A stretch of DNA of 64,000 bases from Brachynemurus nebulosus (taxonomy: Eukaryota > Arthropoda > Insecta > Neuroptera > Myrmeleontidae): the NCBI GenBank assembly GCA_035578155.1, contig JAPWDM010000020.1, positions 6,296,055 to 6,360,054 on the forward strand. Reading direction: 5' to 3'. The notes under the pieces are model-generated. The model was not told the DNA's origin. It searched no databases and was given only the letters and a program-made list of their open reading frames with translations. Within the stretch, counting starts at the first letter, position 1. Every line of letters begins with the position of its first letter. Shown one piece after another: positions 36,506 through 51,720 of this stretch. The translations under genes were made by a program, and so were the position numbers.

Positions 36506-37226
36506 GTTAACAACAATGATTGCACAATAACAATAATAACAACAATAACTATCAACAAAAACCAGATAACGTGCTTGCGCGGCATACAGTGAAATCTATC
36601 ATAATTTCTTAGTTTTTGCAGAATTTCACTGTAAGATCGACAGTGCGAAAGAGCAGCCAATCAGGAAGTACACTGAGATACGAAGATACTAAAACAAATG
36701 ACAACTTGTTAACTTTGAACAGTTGAAGGAGGCTGCATCCCTTGACGTTTTTCAGCTGCGCTAAGTAAAACTAACATTTCTTGAAAATTACAAAACTTTA
36801 CATAAAATTTGAGACGTTTTCGGATAGCTGATTCAGTGGGTAAGTTTTTTTAGCAATTGGTATTCTTAGTGTGATATTAATTTTTTGAGTCATATAGCCC
36901 TTTTTTCAATGTAACTTGTAAAATAAATTAATTTTAAAATTCTCTTGCCCGGTAATATTCAATTATGAAGGAGGAGATTTGGAACTTTTTATGACTGCAA
37001 TAGCTCAATTACAGTGTCAGCTACGAAAACACATTGAAATGAAATTCACTAATTGCGTTTTTTTTTATTTCAACCTAAATGTCAAATTTTTGATGTTTAG
37101 TGAAAAAAACCTAAAACCTAAAATATCGCAAAAAATACTAAATTTCGGTACATGATATACTAGCTTGATTTTCTGGATTTTAACCCTACTATAACGTCCT
37201 GCAAGGAATACGTCGAGTTACCAGTA

Positions 37227-37230
<4 letters not shown>
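36506..37230. other. Non-coding DNA
   Basis: A small inverted pair CAGTGAAAT ... ATTTCACTG lies at about 36588-36632. Otherwise nothing recognised. Confidence 0.4.

Positions 37231-37315
<85 letters not shown>
37231..37315. repeat. (TA)n microsatellite
   Basis: Uninterrupted; followed by TTAGGGTGGCACTGAG, which looks like a transposon end but has no partner in range. Confidence 0.98.
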
Positions 37316-37318
<3 letters not shown>

Positions 37319-37761
37319 GGTGGCACTGAGAATTTTTTTATTTCATTTCTTATGATCTGACCACCAAAAATTGTTCTACGACTCGAAAATGTAATATGTG
37401 TAAAATTTCAGCAGCTTTAATCAACATTTAATGGTAGCTCAACGGAGTCGAAGTTTTACATAAAATGTCATTTTTGCAATAAAACATCAAGGAACATGTA
37501 TGAGTGCTCAGAATACTTTTATTAGTTATTTAGAAAAAAATCAGACGCAAATTCTTATACATAATAATAAAGTATTTCCCCTTAGGGATCCACAAAAAAA
37601 GAAAATTATTATTATTTAATATTATGTATAAGCCAGCCCACAGTACAGCTCAATATACTGATTTAACAAATTCCTTATGACTAATTGCCAAAATTAGAGA
37701 TCAGTTTAACTTTTGTAATGTCTATTTAAAAAAAAAAATATTTTAAAGTTATTTTTTACCT

Positions 37762-38810
37762 ATGTTTTTCCACCACTTCTAATAAATATTGTCTTTCAGT
37801 GTTGTCATTAACAACCCTCAAATGTTAAGTATCGCCACTGCTTGCTTGTAGGCACTTCTATGATGCCATTCTTCTCGGTCAAATTCTAAATACCCTCTTG
37901 GAATAATGGAATATTAAGACGATGAACGAAATTGATCGTATTTTTTGTCACAAAATCTTCTATCTGCGTCTCACTTGAATTCTTGCTACTTAACGCTTAA
38001 GAGGTTCGTCAACCACGTCCTTTTCATTAATGAATGGAATCATAGCTTTTTTGAAGTCATGGACACATATTTGTCGAAGAAGGCCAGACCCACAAGATCT
38101 CACTTAAATACCATAGGTGCCCTTCGAATTTATTGTTGGAAATTTTAGAAAGTCTAGAATTTTTCTTCCCATAAGTACTAAGCTGCAAAAGTAGCCTGAA
38201 ATCATGAAAGGAGCTGAAATAGTAAGAGGGACTGTAAACCAAGCTCTCAGATAAATACGAACAAGAAAATGCAAACGACACTCAATCCGTTTTCTTTTTT
38301 CTTACAATTAGTGAGTTTCAATTGGCTACATTCACATTTTTAAAGGATACAATGCCTTGGCCATCCTTCTAGCTTGATGATTAGCTCCAAGAGACTCCGC
38401 GGGATGGAAGTCCTCCCAAGTATATAATCGCAAACTCTAAGAATTCTCTGTAGTCATTTCTCACTTGAATTTTCGTCAGTCTGCTAACTGTAAATTGAGT
38501 GACAATTTCCTTCTCATTTCTTAAAGCTGCCATAACATTTGCATCAATCCTTGCACACTCGTACGCCAACTGGTCAATATTACTCCAGCATTGCTTAAAA
38601 CGTTTAAAAATGACAATATCAGACTTAGATAACGGACATCACATAGCCTTGTTAAAGACACTTGCTAGAATGATTTTTAATATGCAATCTCGACATTCTA
38701 AGTACAGGAAGTTTTTTTGCAACTTCTGTTCCAAAAGTATGCAGGCTCCATTTCTGTGACCTGTGTTGCCAGCAATAGTACCGAAATACTCTGCATTTAC
38801 CTGTTATGTA
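37762..38810 (-). pseudogene. Relic of a multicopy arthropod gene of unknown function
   Basis: Minus-strand fragments in several frames, in order: GNTGHRNGACILLEQK near 38775, a Cys-rich piece LYLECRDCILKIILASVF, QVRNDYREFLEFAIIYLGG near 38420, ANHQARRMAKALYPLKM near 38370, GHLWYLSEILVGLAFFD near 38080, and VVNDNTER ... YLLEVVEKHR with a stop near 37765. I recognise the order (NTG...GACVLLE, YKEFLEL, GA-HHARWMAKA-Y-LKI, NHLWYLSEELV-LAFFD, VVND-N-ERGVALIQ, NEEQ-Q-LL-VVE-HR) as an uncharacterised protein family present in very many copies in arthropods. At least five frameshifts or stops, and a deletion before YLLEVVEKHR, make it a dead copy. Confidence 0.65.
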
Positions 38811-41322
38811 ATTCCCTCACTCCAATTTGTACCAACCCAAACGGTCTACCTCAAAATTTTCACGATCTTCGGTTTGTACTCACCTATTATTGGTGAGTAA
38901 CTGGTAAAAAAGTTAGGAAAATCAAAAATGTTGAATAATATGGCTGGTTTATTTCTATTGGATTGGTTGATTTCAATTGGATTTTATTACATTAATATAA
39001 TTAAAATGGTAATAAACGGTAGATATACATGCAAATGTCTAAGGCCATAGTTTCACGATTTTAAATTTCAAATTTTAATTCCCAACCATTTCCCCTATCA
39101 TTCAGAAAAAATATAAAATAAATATTGATGTGAGTAATCTCCATATACTAGTAAAAGTTATATGCAACTGCAAAACTAATCTTTTAATAAGATCGCCAAC
39201 ATTCAGACTTTTTTGATCGATATGAAAGAACCTGACGTTAAACTTTAGGCAAATTACCACTAAAATATGTTATGTACTACACACAAAATTTCTAATACGT
39301 ATATAGATTAACCATCATTATTAGATACGTTTGTATGATGCTTTCATAAATTCTAAGAAAGTTATCCACGTTAGAAACTAATATTTCAATTTTCATTTTA
39401 TTCGTTTTCTGTAATATCTTCCTCTAACCAACAATTGACAACTTTGCAACGTGAAAATTCCTATGATCAAATATATGAATAAAATACTGTGCTTTATTAT
39501 ATATTCATACATATAATACTGCATGACTGTGTATTTTTAGTCTAACGATGATAAGCTTATCAACCGAGTGAACCACTGCAATGAATGGTATGTTTGTCCC
39601 GCCAAGCACTCACACGTCATGTATGTATCATCTCCAGCAAGCCGCTGGAGAGAGAAACAGACTGTGGTGAATACGATCTATTTTCACGTTAATCTGTTTT
39701 TGAATACAATGAAAAAATGTTTATAGGTAACATAAATTTTTATTGATTCGTCTACTAACAATATATTTTCCTTCTTCAATACTGCAGACATTCTCTTCGG
39801 TATTTCTTTATGTTGACGTATTAAAATTTTACGTTAAATCATCTTTAGATATATATTAGGAGAATTTATCATATCTTAAGCCGACTATTATCCCACAAAA
39901 TTTAAAAATAATATTAGGATTTTCTCCATTTACGAAAAAAAAAACGGTTTTATGTACATCAAAAAGGAATAGTTCCTTTATTCAGATTTTATACAGCTTT
40001 CACAAAGTAACTGTTCTCTCAAGTGACATCTACAAGATTTCCTAGCTGTTTCCTAGTCCACCCTATGTGTGCTGCATTCTATCAGCTTTTGTTACCCAGA
40101 CATGGTCGTCAATTATTCTAACACAGGGATTCGCATAGTGCGGCCCACGATGTTAGTTAGTTCGTTATCTTGAATTCTTTAAAACTGTTTACATTTTAAC
40201 CCTTAACCCTGGTCTTCACCTGGTTTCTACATTAAAAAGTTTTGGTCTTGATATTGCTACCACATACATAATCTTGATCTCGACCATCATCTTTTGATGT
40301 CTGATTTTGTCTCGGTTCGGATTTTAGTGTTGCTTAAGACTGTTTTACATTTTTAAATTGTGATCTTGCTGTTTCTCGAGCAAAAAGTGTAGATTTTGTT
40401 TATTTGATTTTAAAACATTTTTGTTCTTAAATTTATTTCTTAAATATGTATGATGAAGAATATATAATGAAATGTTACTATGAGTCTTACAGTATACTCA
40501 ACCTTTCAATCTCATATCTCCGAAACTACGATTTTACATAAAATACAAAAATATATTAAATAAGTCATTTGTGACATAACTACACTGAAGCAAGTGGAGC
40601 AGTGGGTCAAGGGTGCATGACAAAAAAGGGCCCCACAGGACGAAAAACAATAAACTAAAGTAAAATTCCTAAAACAGAAAATAAAAGAAAATATCCCCTA
40701 TAAATTTTTATGATTGCCGTACAAGTAGCTACTCGTCTTCCTGATGTTACCAGAGGATGGTTACTCTTTCTCACTTCACGTGTTGCCATGCAGTAACTGC
40801 ATAGAAAGATCGTTTCCTAAACTGAACGTTATGATGACATTGTATTTAGTTGACTTGAAAAGTGGGACGTCCTTTAAAGATTTTAAAAAGAAAAATAGAA
40901 AATTTAGCTAACCGTATTAAAGAAAAAATTCATTAAATATGAGACTATCTTACTATATAATCCAAGTTGGATTAAAGTTTAAATAATACAAAATAAGACA
41001 TTATTAAAATTTAATTCTTAAAACCTTTTGAAGCCATAAAGAAAGAAACTAATTTTTTTTATTTTTAACTACTGCAAAAGTACAAATGTGTAGTTTGTTA
41101 ATTCATGACATAATATAAATACTGCAACAACTGGTATGATCACTTTAGACTAAAATTTTTCATGGTCAGTTGTAATATAAAATTACTCCTAATTATAATT
41201 TTATTATTAATTTAAAATGGAAAAACAGAAAAAACGCTAATTATTGTTCTAAAATAGAAAATAAGCATGCAATAAAAAAGTACGTAAATAAGTACACACG
41301 CCTAAGTTATACTTATAGATAT
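38811..41322. other. AT-rich non-coding DNA
   Basis: ACACAGGGATTCGCATAGTG then CGGCCCACG at 40122-40150 resembles one end of a hAT element, without partner. Nothing else recognised. Confidence 0.4.
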
Positions 41323-41360
41323 ACAGTGTCCCAACTAATAATTTATCCATAATAATTTCA

Positions 41361-41845
41361 AATACCCCTGTCGCAGCATCCTGCATAACATAGCGAATTT
41401 CCATTTACAAAAGTACGTTTTTCTCGGAAACTAGTTGATATAGAGTAATTGTAAATAAAAACACCTTCTTTATGTGATTTTTCCGCCTCATTCCGCCAAA
41501 TTTTTTTCACGAAAAATGTCCAAAACCCCGTAAACGTTTTCACGAAATTTCTTAAAAATAAGATGTTTCGTTCTTGAGTTATCGTGCGGACACTTAGTAA
41601 ACATATATATAAATGTGTCCGCACGATAACTCAAGAACGAAACATCTTATTTTTAAGAAATTTCGTGAAAACGTTTACGGGGTTTTGGACATTTTTCGTG
41701 AAAAAAATTTGGCGGAATGAGGCGGAAAAATCACATAAAGAAGGTGTTTTTATTTACAATTACTCTATATCAACTAGTTTCCGAGAAAAACGTACTTTTG
41801 TAAATGGAAATTCGCTGTGTTATGCAGGATGCTGCGACAGGGGTT
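41361..41845. repeat. Foldback module of F1 copy 2
   Basis: Arms 41361-41590 and 41618-41845 are nearly perfect reverse complements; the opposed 88- and 95-codon ORFs are one sequence read twice. Confidence 0.92.
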
Positions 41846-42012
41846 TTTTTTTCAGACTTACCAATATGTAATATGAAAGTTTTATATGGTACATTAAAAT
41901 AGACAGGTCTTACTTTATTTATGAATTTTTTCGTTAAAAATAAAGCTACAACACATACTTTTTCTGTACTTTGTTTTGAAAATTTTTCTTAACTGTCCAA
42001 TAACTATACCAT

Positions 42013-42330
42013 TTACCCTACATAGCTAATAACCAAGGGGTCAGACTAGAATGTCTATGTCTCTGTTCCACTTGTAATCAGTGGGTGACGTAAAATCTCT
42101 CCACTATGTTGTGTAGGTACACACTGTTTGCAATTGTGTTAGTTTGTTGTTTGCTTCTGTGTGCGTATTCACACACACTACTACAAAACACGTATTATGG
42201 GACAGACCAACCGGTCCAATTCAAGTAACAATGTCTAACAATGTATTACAATGCACTCTGCGTTTGGCGACGGACACCGACTCACTACATGCCTTAAGCT
42301 GTGACAGGCCTACAAATGGCTCCAAGCGAA
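42013..42330. repeat. 310-bp module R310, copy 2
   Basis: Direct, almost identical copy of 3650-3960; inverted relative at 30722-31000. Confidence 0.8.
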
Positions 42331-42506
42331 TTACACTTTTTTGATATTAGTTGGCTTCTAGTGTTCTATGCTAATAACCTTGTTTAGAACTTTATTGCTT
42401 ATTGGTTTCAAGCAATAAACTAATTAACCTAGAATAATAATTCAAAAACCTTTTTTGTGATTTTTTTCCGTCCGGAATTAAGATGTTTCGTTCTTGAGTT
42501 ATCGTG

Positions 42507-42510
<4 letters not shown>

Positions 42511-42582
<72 letters not shown>
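42511..42582. repeat. (TA)n microsatellite
   Basis: Preceded by TTATCGTGCGGA as in copy 1, but 72 bp instead of 165 bp and without C interruptions. Confidence 0.97.
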
Positions 42583-42585
<3 letters not shown>

Positions 42586-43012
42586 CGTTCGTAATATTTT
42601 GAAGTGTCAGTGACCTGAAAATTATCATATCTAGTGTATTTCATTTTTTGAAGTGATACCTCCTCCGCTCAAAAAAATCGGATGGAGGGTCCAGAACTGT
42701 CCAATTCCTCTACTGAACTTTTTTTCTTATTTTCTCAGAAACTACCTAACCTAGAATAATAGTTCAAAAACCTTTTTTTTGTGATTTTTTTCCGTCTTTG
42801 CAATGGTGTAAAAAAATGTGGCAAAAACCTGTAAATTATAGCAAATTTTGGCAAAAAACTAATTTTTTGCAAGAACAAAAACCATGTTCCTGGCATCCGA
42901 CGTGTCTGGCTGAAGAACTCATCCAAGATTTTTGGATTTCCAACGTTCTCACCAAATTTGGTAAACCTAGGACATTTCGTTCGAGAGTTATCGTGCTGAT
43001 ACATAAATACAT

Positions 43013-43016
<4 letters not shown>

Positions 43017-43059
<43 letters not shown>
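43017..43059. repeat. (TA)n microsatellite
   Basis: 43 bp, equivalent of 4741-4798. Confidence 0.97.
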
Positions 43060-43062
<3 letters not shown>

Positions 43063-43181
43063 TTTAGTGAATATTATTTTTGGTTTCTAGGGACCTCAAA
43101 ACAAATTTCTGCCATATTCCCGGGCTCAAGTCGTGTCATGAGACCTACTGGAATAGCTGAATTTCTGGAAATTCGCTAAAA

Positions 43182-43519
43182 GACAGGAACTTCAAAACAT
43201 ACATTACGTGAAAATAAATAAACTACTATCTGCAGAGAGAACAACAAAAATATACTATACTATTTGGAATTAGATAAGAAAAACAGAAAGTGTCATGTAA
43301 AAAAAAGTCATTTAAAATCATTTAAAAAAAAAAATCTAATATCGATGTCCCCAGACGATTTGGCTTAATCTTTTAAATCTTCGTCGTTATTAATATTTCA
43401 TTTATTTATTTATTTTTATTACTAAATTAGTGGAATTAAATAGAGCCCAAATTGACAACTTTATTCATTATGACCAAACCTATTTTTTTATGATGAAAGT
43501 TAATCAAATTTTTCCACAA
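43182..43519. other. AT-rich non-coding DNA
   Basis: No supported feature. Confidence 0.4.
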
Positions 43520-46147
43520 TAGGCTATTTGACGATAACAACAAAAAAGTATAAAATATATATGGAACATAAGCTTAAATTGTAGGGATACATAAAAAATG
43601 CATTTTATTTTAAAATAATCAGAAATATCTTTTATTTTATTAAACTAAAATAATTATTTTTAACCTATTTTTTACCTAGTCATTAAACTAAAGCAACATA
43701 ATTATGTTGACATATTCATTGTGTAAAATATTGCTTTTAAATAAAATGATTTTTTGAGTTTATTGGTGCCAAATCGATTTATTCCGAAGCTAAAACAAAT
43801 CTTCAATTTACATACGTTAATTACTTATTCTTTTCAAGCTAGAATACCTCAAAAACGGCAACTTTGTCACTGAGTGATAAATTGACTTTTTCACTTATCA
43901 TCAATAATATAAAGCACTTCCAATAATCTTAGGTTGATGAAATTCGACAGAGTTGTAGAATTTGAAGCATAAAGAGAAAAATTAAATAACGAAAAATTTT
44001 ATACTATTCACATTCAAAATTTTTATCATGAAAGTATGGTTACTATAGTTATAATAGTAATAATTATTATAAAAGTTAAAACTCATTTTATTGATATTTG
44101 TTAAAAACTTTCGTTTAGAGATTCTTTCGAGCTTATTAGGGATAGAGTTTCAAAATATTCTCTCTAAATGGGTTTCTGTGTCATAAAAGTAAACTATTAT
44201 TCAAGATTTATACGGTCTAGATTTACAGTAATTTCAGAAGATGAAACAATCAGTAAGTTAGAATATCGTTACTATTATCGACCAAACTATTCATTGTTTG
44301 ATTTTGAGCCTCTTTTATAGGCTCTTTTATATTTAAACTATTTTTGATGGAATAAATGTTTTCTCACTATGAAATATAACACAGGCCGGCAAATTTTAAG
44401 TCATGTCATCCCCTTTTGGATTTGATGACTGATCTTAGGGTATTTTGGCGGGCTGATTATGAATATGTACTTAGTTTTTCGCTATCACCCTCAGTATTTG
44501 CGGAAAAGCTGTAGGAGAGAAATTAGAAAAATAGATAAAAATAGACACCATTTCAGAAAAATAAAATTATATTAGAAACAAAAATGTATTAAATTACTTA
44601 GAAACGTCATAAATGTATTTATATGACCTAAATACGTAAATAACAATAATCCAATACTTTTGTGGTATCTGGTTTTTTTTTACTGAAGCTTCGATTGTGA
44701 GATTTCCTCTTAAAATTCCTGTTCTCACTTTAGCAACCAGCAATAGTCTGCCATCATTCGAGTATTCCACTTTCCTAGATACCTACGTTCCATTCCTTTC
44801 AAATCCTGGTGAAATCTTTCTCCTTGCTCTTCACTAACAGCTCCCAAGTCATCGGGAAAGTAGTCTAAGTGAGAATCTAGGAAGTGGAGCTTAATGCTCA
44901 TCGAACATCCCATTTTTCCAAAATTTTCTATTATTTTCTTCACAATATCTTCATACTTAGCACCTTTATAGTTTCCTAGGAAATTCCTTACTACTTCCTT
45001 AAAAGATTTTCAAGGATTCAATTCATCGTCACTTAATTTTTCATCTAATTTTCTGTCGTTTTATTTTTTTAAAATTATTTTTAAAAAATAAATGTTTTTT
45101 TATTAACAACATTTAAAATACAATCAGCCAGTTAAATTTTCAGCAATTTTAATCGAAAAAAGTTAAAATTTTTATGCTTTTTAGTTGCCTTAAAATAATT
45201 TTTATTAATAGCTTAATAGAAAATATATACCTACATACAATTTTTTTTTAAAAATAGTATTTACGCTTATTTAATACTTTTTAAACTTTTAAAATATAAT
45301 TACGGGGGTAGTACGGTCCTTTTAGCACCGTAAACTTGTGAGGTTTAGTTTTAAATTAAAACTGAATAGAAAAAAAAATAAATTACCCTCAATAATGAGC
45401 TCATTAGCGGATGACCTTAAAATTCATCTTTTTTCGCAAAATAAAGATATGTCACGTGGTTAATTAGGCTACATTTAACAAACCATTGATGAGAATGTGC
45501 TCTTAGAAACCAATTGCAACTATCTAATGACTTTTTATTAGATACGAAATAAATAAAAATGCAAAATCTATTCTTGACTTGGTCGACCTAGCTAATTTTA
45601 GTCAAAAATTGTAATACCTAATATCTAAAAATTCTGACGTGCTGGAATTTTTTGAATATTTTTTTCGTAATCAGCGCCCTAAAATCTATCAAAAACACTT
45701 GCATATCTTAAAGGGGAAAACCATTGTAGGCCTGTGTAATTTGTTAGTGTCTATAGCACAAATTTTTCACGAATTGACACTATAATGATAGTAAGTTTTT
45801 TTGCTACAAATCCTGATTTTTGTTCTATAAAATCCAGAAATGTGAAAAAAAATGCAAAAACTACACTACGTAGTACTGGTAATAGTCTTTTACTCATATT
45901 TTCAAAAAATCAGTTATATTTAGGACACATACTTTTTAGCTTTTGCTTCGTAGTACAATAACATCATTCATCTCATTTGACAGCTGGTAAAGATTTTATA
46001 CCGTTTTGGCGGCTAATTTTAAATCCAAATGTTTTTATGGTTATAATTCTGAAGATGTAAGGTATTTTTAAGAAAAAACTTTTTTTATAGGTTTATATAA
46101 TAAAGCAATAGGGCTCTACACATTTCTGAAATTAGTCAAATAGCCTA
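43520..46147. mobile_element. F2 copy B: candidate TA-target DNA element with a relic gene
   Basis: Left limit TA-GGCTATTTGAC and right limit GTCAAATAGCC-TA are reverse complements, giving an 11-bp terminal repeat with TA on both sides and a length of about 2.63 kb. The left 490 bp match F2 copy A. A relic coding segment on the minus strand lies inside (44725-45052). Terminal repeats are short, so the link between ends and gene is an inference. Confidence 0.5.
44725..45052 (-). pseudogene. Relic of a multicopy arthropod gene ('HLDYFPDDLGAVSEEQGERF' type)
   Basis: The minus strand reads KLSDDELN, a stop in place of the usual Trp, then KSFKEVVRNFLGNYKGAKYE, SIKLHFLDSHLDYFP, GAVSEEQGERFHQD and RMMADYCWLLK then stop. 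I recognise the pattern 'AW-SF--VV-NFLGN', 'MSIKLH-LHSHLD-FPENLG-VSDEQGERFHQDI' and 'MMADYCW-L' as the C-terminal part of an uncharacterised protein present in large numbers in arthropod genomes. The basic tail usually following CW-L-RD is lost. Function unknown. Confidence 0.7.
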
Positions 46148-46284
46148 AGACAGTAATTATTTGAATATGGTATTAGGGGAACATAATTAATTGCATTTTA
46201 TTAATATTTGGAGTACCCTATAATTATATTTTCTGATCTTTTTATTTAAATTTCAATAAATTGCAAAGAAACACTCACAGGATA
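46148..46284. other. AT-rich spacer
   Basis: Between two candidate transposons; nothing recognised. Confidence 0.4.
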
Positions 46285-46286
46285 TA

Positions 46287-47003
46287 CAGTCTGTCATACA
46301 AGAGCGTCGTCTGCATATTTAAAAGAAAAAAAATATTATTTCTCAGAAATGAATAAATCGATTTAAAGTACACTAAAAGCACTACTACGCATTTACTTGG
46401 TAAGCTGTCCAGACTTCATCATTGTCTAAAATTCGTGGGCACCGTTTTGGCATACTTTTTATAGGATTTTTCGAATTTGTTGTAGTTAGGACCGCCAGAG
46501 AGCTCGGATATGGCAGCTCACCTGTTTTAATAGAAGACCAAGTATATTTGGCAGAAACTCATGTGTAAAAACAGGCTTCGTCAGTAAAAATTACATTACT
46601 CCAATCACTATTCAAGTTTTGCATAGCCCACAAGCGTCATTTTTTCGACATGCTCTGATTTGAGGAAAAATTTCAGCATCGTGCTACGCCAATAAATATT
46701 TGCATCGTTTAATAGCCTACTCAGAGTCATTATACTAATATTAACTTCCTTTTTAGCCATTAACTTTTGTCTTTGCCGTAGTATCCTGTACTATGATTAC
46801 ACAAGAACATTGCGTCGAAACATTTTGGACATGATGCACTAATTTTGGAAATGTTGTGTTCTTATCGCAATACAAAGTAATACTGGCGTCTCAAACACAA
46901 AGCGTAGTAGTTTCTCCTACCTATCAACAGATACTACAGTAGTGGAGCTTCGTAATAGTTTTCTCTTGAAACAGTCCAGTGGACGCTCTTGTGTGACAGA
47001 CTG
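46287..47003. mobile_element. Tc1/mariner-like element, internally deleted
   Basis: 717 bp. The 22-bp ends CAGTCTGTCATACAAGAGCG(TC) and CAGTCTGTCACACAAGAGCG(TC) differ at one position, and TA flanks both sides (46285-46286, 47004-47005). A decayed transposase lies on the minus strand. About half the length of a complete Tc1-type element, so non-autonomous. Confidence 0.82.
46440..46810 (-). pseudogene. Relic Tc1-type transposase
   Basis: Minus-strand pieces: KKEVNISIMTLSRLLNDANI (a second helix-turn-helix-like region), a shifted SEHVEKM, then WAMQNLNSDWSNVIFTDEAC-F and, past a stop, SAKYTWSS. The 'W---I-FTDEA-F' block is the second catalytic Asp region of Tc1/mariner transposases; here D-E is retained, but the frame is broken at least twice. 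No initiation region or third acidic residue is visible. Confidence 0.65.
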
Positions 47004-47005
47004 TA

Positions 47006-49691
<2,686 letters not shown>

Positions 49692-49692
49692 A

Positions 49693-50926
49693 CAAGGAAA
49701 GGTATCCAACTGTATCTCTCAGAAATTTTTGAAACTTTGGTGGATTGTAAATCTTATTAAAACTAATCACGAGCCATATTTCGTTTGTGCCCATAAGCGG
49801 TTTAAGGGAGTGAAACTCACCAAGTGAAACACACAAAAATTTGAGTCTTTTTCAATCTTCTTAAATATCTTGGAAATGGTAAGAGCTTTGATAGGGAAAC
49901 TATATATATTTGTAAATGATACTTTAAGACCTTTATTATGATACCAAAATTAAAGCTATAAAAACATTGGGGTTTCATACCCACTCCCAACCCCTAATTT
50001 TATCATGTATTTTTTGGTAAAAGAGTGAGTTGTTATGTGCAAATAAAAATTTTTTTAAATTAATATATAGTTTATTTCTTGTCGCATAAATACACTCTTT
50101 GTTAATATCCCCCCCCCTGCACTGCTTTACTGATATCTATACAAATCTTATTTACTTAATTCTTTGTTTTTATTTATTATTTATCTACACAGTTGTCAAT
50201 ATTTTAAGGTTTGCAATCTACGAAATAATGATATTGTTCATAAAAATATTCAAAACAAAAATGTTGTCTACACCGAGCACATCTTTGGTTAATATATTCA
50301 CTTTTATACCATCCATGATACTTGATAAAATTTTGAAAACGAGGCGACGAAAACTGATTGTGAGGTAGAGACTGAAGTTTAGGAATGTTGTTACGGTGAT
50401 GTAAATCAACATCATTCTCATTTAGAATTACATTATCCGAAAATAATCTGATGAATTATTTCCGTTGAAATCCATTGTTGAGTCGAAATCCATAAACATC
50501 CAGTGGTTAAAATATTGGTAATTGTATAGATAAATAAATAAGTAAAATAATATTTATATAGATATCGGTAAAGCATTGGGGGGAGTGTATTTTTTCTTTC
50601 TAAATTATGTATTTTAAATTATATCGTAAGTTTGTAACAATTTATTACTAAAATACGAGATTCTTTGACCATATTTTTGCTCACTATTATATCAAAAAGT
50701 TAAAATTTTTCCCAAGTTAATATTAGCAAAGGGTGTATTGATACAAAAAGAACTAAACTGGTGTGGTGTAAAACATATTTATTAAAAATTCATTTATTTA
50801 CATATAACAGCCTCCTCTTTTATCAAAACATACCTGATAAAATTAGGGATTAGGCGTGGGGGATGAAACCCCAATGAATTTATAACTATAATTTTGGTAT
50901 CATAATAAAGATATTAAAGTTCCATT

Positions 50927-50997
<71 letters not shown>

Positions 50998-51192
50998 TCC
51001 TTATCAAAGCTCTTACCATTTCCAAGATATTTAAGAAAATTAAAAAAAACTAAAATTTTCAGGGGTTAGTTTCACCTCCTTAAACCGGTTATGGGCACGA
51101 ACAAAATATGGCTCGTGATTAGTTGTAATAAGACCTACAATCCACCAAAGTTTCAAAAATATTTGAGAGATACAGTTGGATACCTTTCCTTG
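49693..51192. mobile_element. Foldback element C (1.5-kb palindrome) with a TA array in one arm
   Basis: Left end CAAGGAAAGGTATCCAACTG and right end are reverse complements. Right flank is TA, left flank AA. Pairing runs inward through ATCACGAGCCATATTTCGT / its partner, GGGTTTCATACCC / GGGGGATGAAACCCC and CACTCTTTG...CCCCCC / its partner, to a centre near 50350. Where the left arm has TATATATATTTGTAAATG, the right arm has a 64-bp TA array (50931-50994). No coding capacity. Confidence 0.82.
50931..50994. repeat. (TA)n microsatellite inside the right arm of foldback C
   Basis: It occupies the place of a five-unit TATATATATT seed in the opposite arm at about 49903-49912. Confidence 0.95.
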
Positions 51193-51239
51193 TAAGCCAA
51201 CTGTATACATTATATTTTCAATTTAAATGTTTTTTATTA

Positions 51240-51720
51240 CTCATGCGGGAGAAGTACTAACTTGCCGCACACAATTCTGTACGCAAAATAGCTGTTGGCC
51301 CATTGTACTCTTCCCACATACTTTTTTGTGTGTGGAAAGTAACTTTCCACACGCAAATTGACAATAAAACACGCAAAATTTGATCAAAACACGCAAAACC
51401 GCCTCTTGATTTTTCATTTAATAAATATTTCATAATTATTTCTATAGAGACCACCAACAAAGTAATTTAAACAATAATTAATTCAGAAAAAAAAAACACG
51501 AACACTTAAAAATATTATTTGAAAAAGTAACAAAAATGTCAAAAATAGTAATAATAATAGAAAAAAGTATGTGAAATTCGTAATAAAAAATTGTATGCAG
51601 CTCGTGCGGGATTGTCGATTGCCCACTCAAGCGAGTGAGCGCACGAACGTAGTGAGTACGCTCAACTTCGCTTTCGTCGACAATCGACAATTTCCCGCAC
51701 TTGTTGCACAATATACTATT
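51240..51720. repeat. Region of short GC-richer inverted repeats
   Basis: GTGCGGGATTGTCGATTG at 51605 pairs with GACAATCGACAATTTCCCGC near 51683, enclosing GAGTGAGCGCACGAACGTAG. At 51340, GTGTGTGGAAAGT pairs with ACTTTCCACACGC. Repeated ACACGCAAAA phrases follow. No terminal boundary found. Confidence 0.5.

Larger units (their letters stand above)
41361..43181. repeat. Compound dispersed repeat F1, copy 2
   Basis: Same orientation and same module order as 2986-4919, very similar throughout. It is 113 bp shorter, mostly because both TA arrays are shorter. Left and right limits are the same bases as in copy 1 (AATACCCCTGTCGC start, TTCGCTAAAA end), so these are element boundaries rather than a chance segment of a larger duplication. 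Confidence 0.9.

Noticed and set aside
40122..40150. hAT element from a CAGGGATTCGCATAGTGCGG end
   Set aside because: Single end only; no inverted partner and no 8-bp duplication seen. The same applies to 54830.
41323..41360. Tc1-like end CAGTGTCCCAACTAATAAT beside F1 copy 2
   Set aside because: Preceded by TA, but no second end was found and only 38 bp remain before F1 starts.
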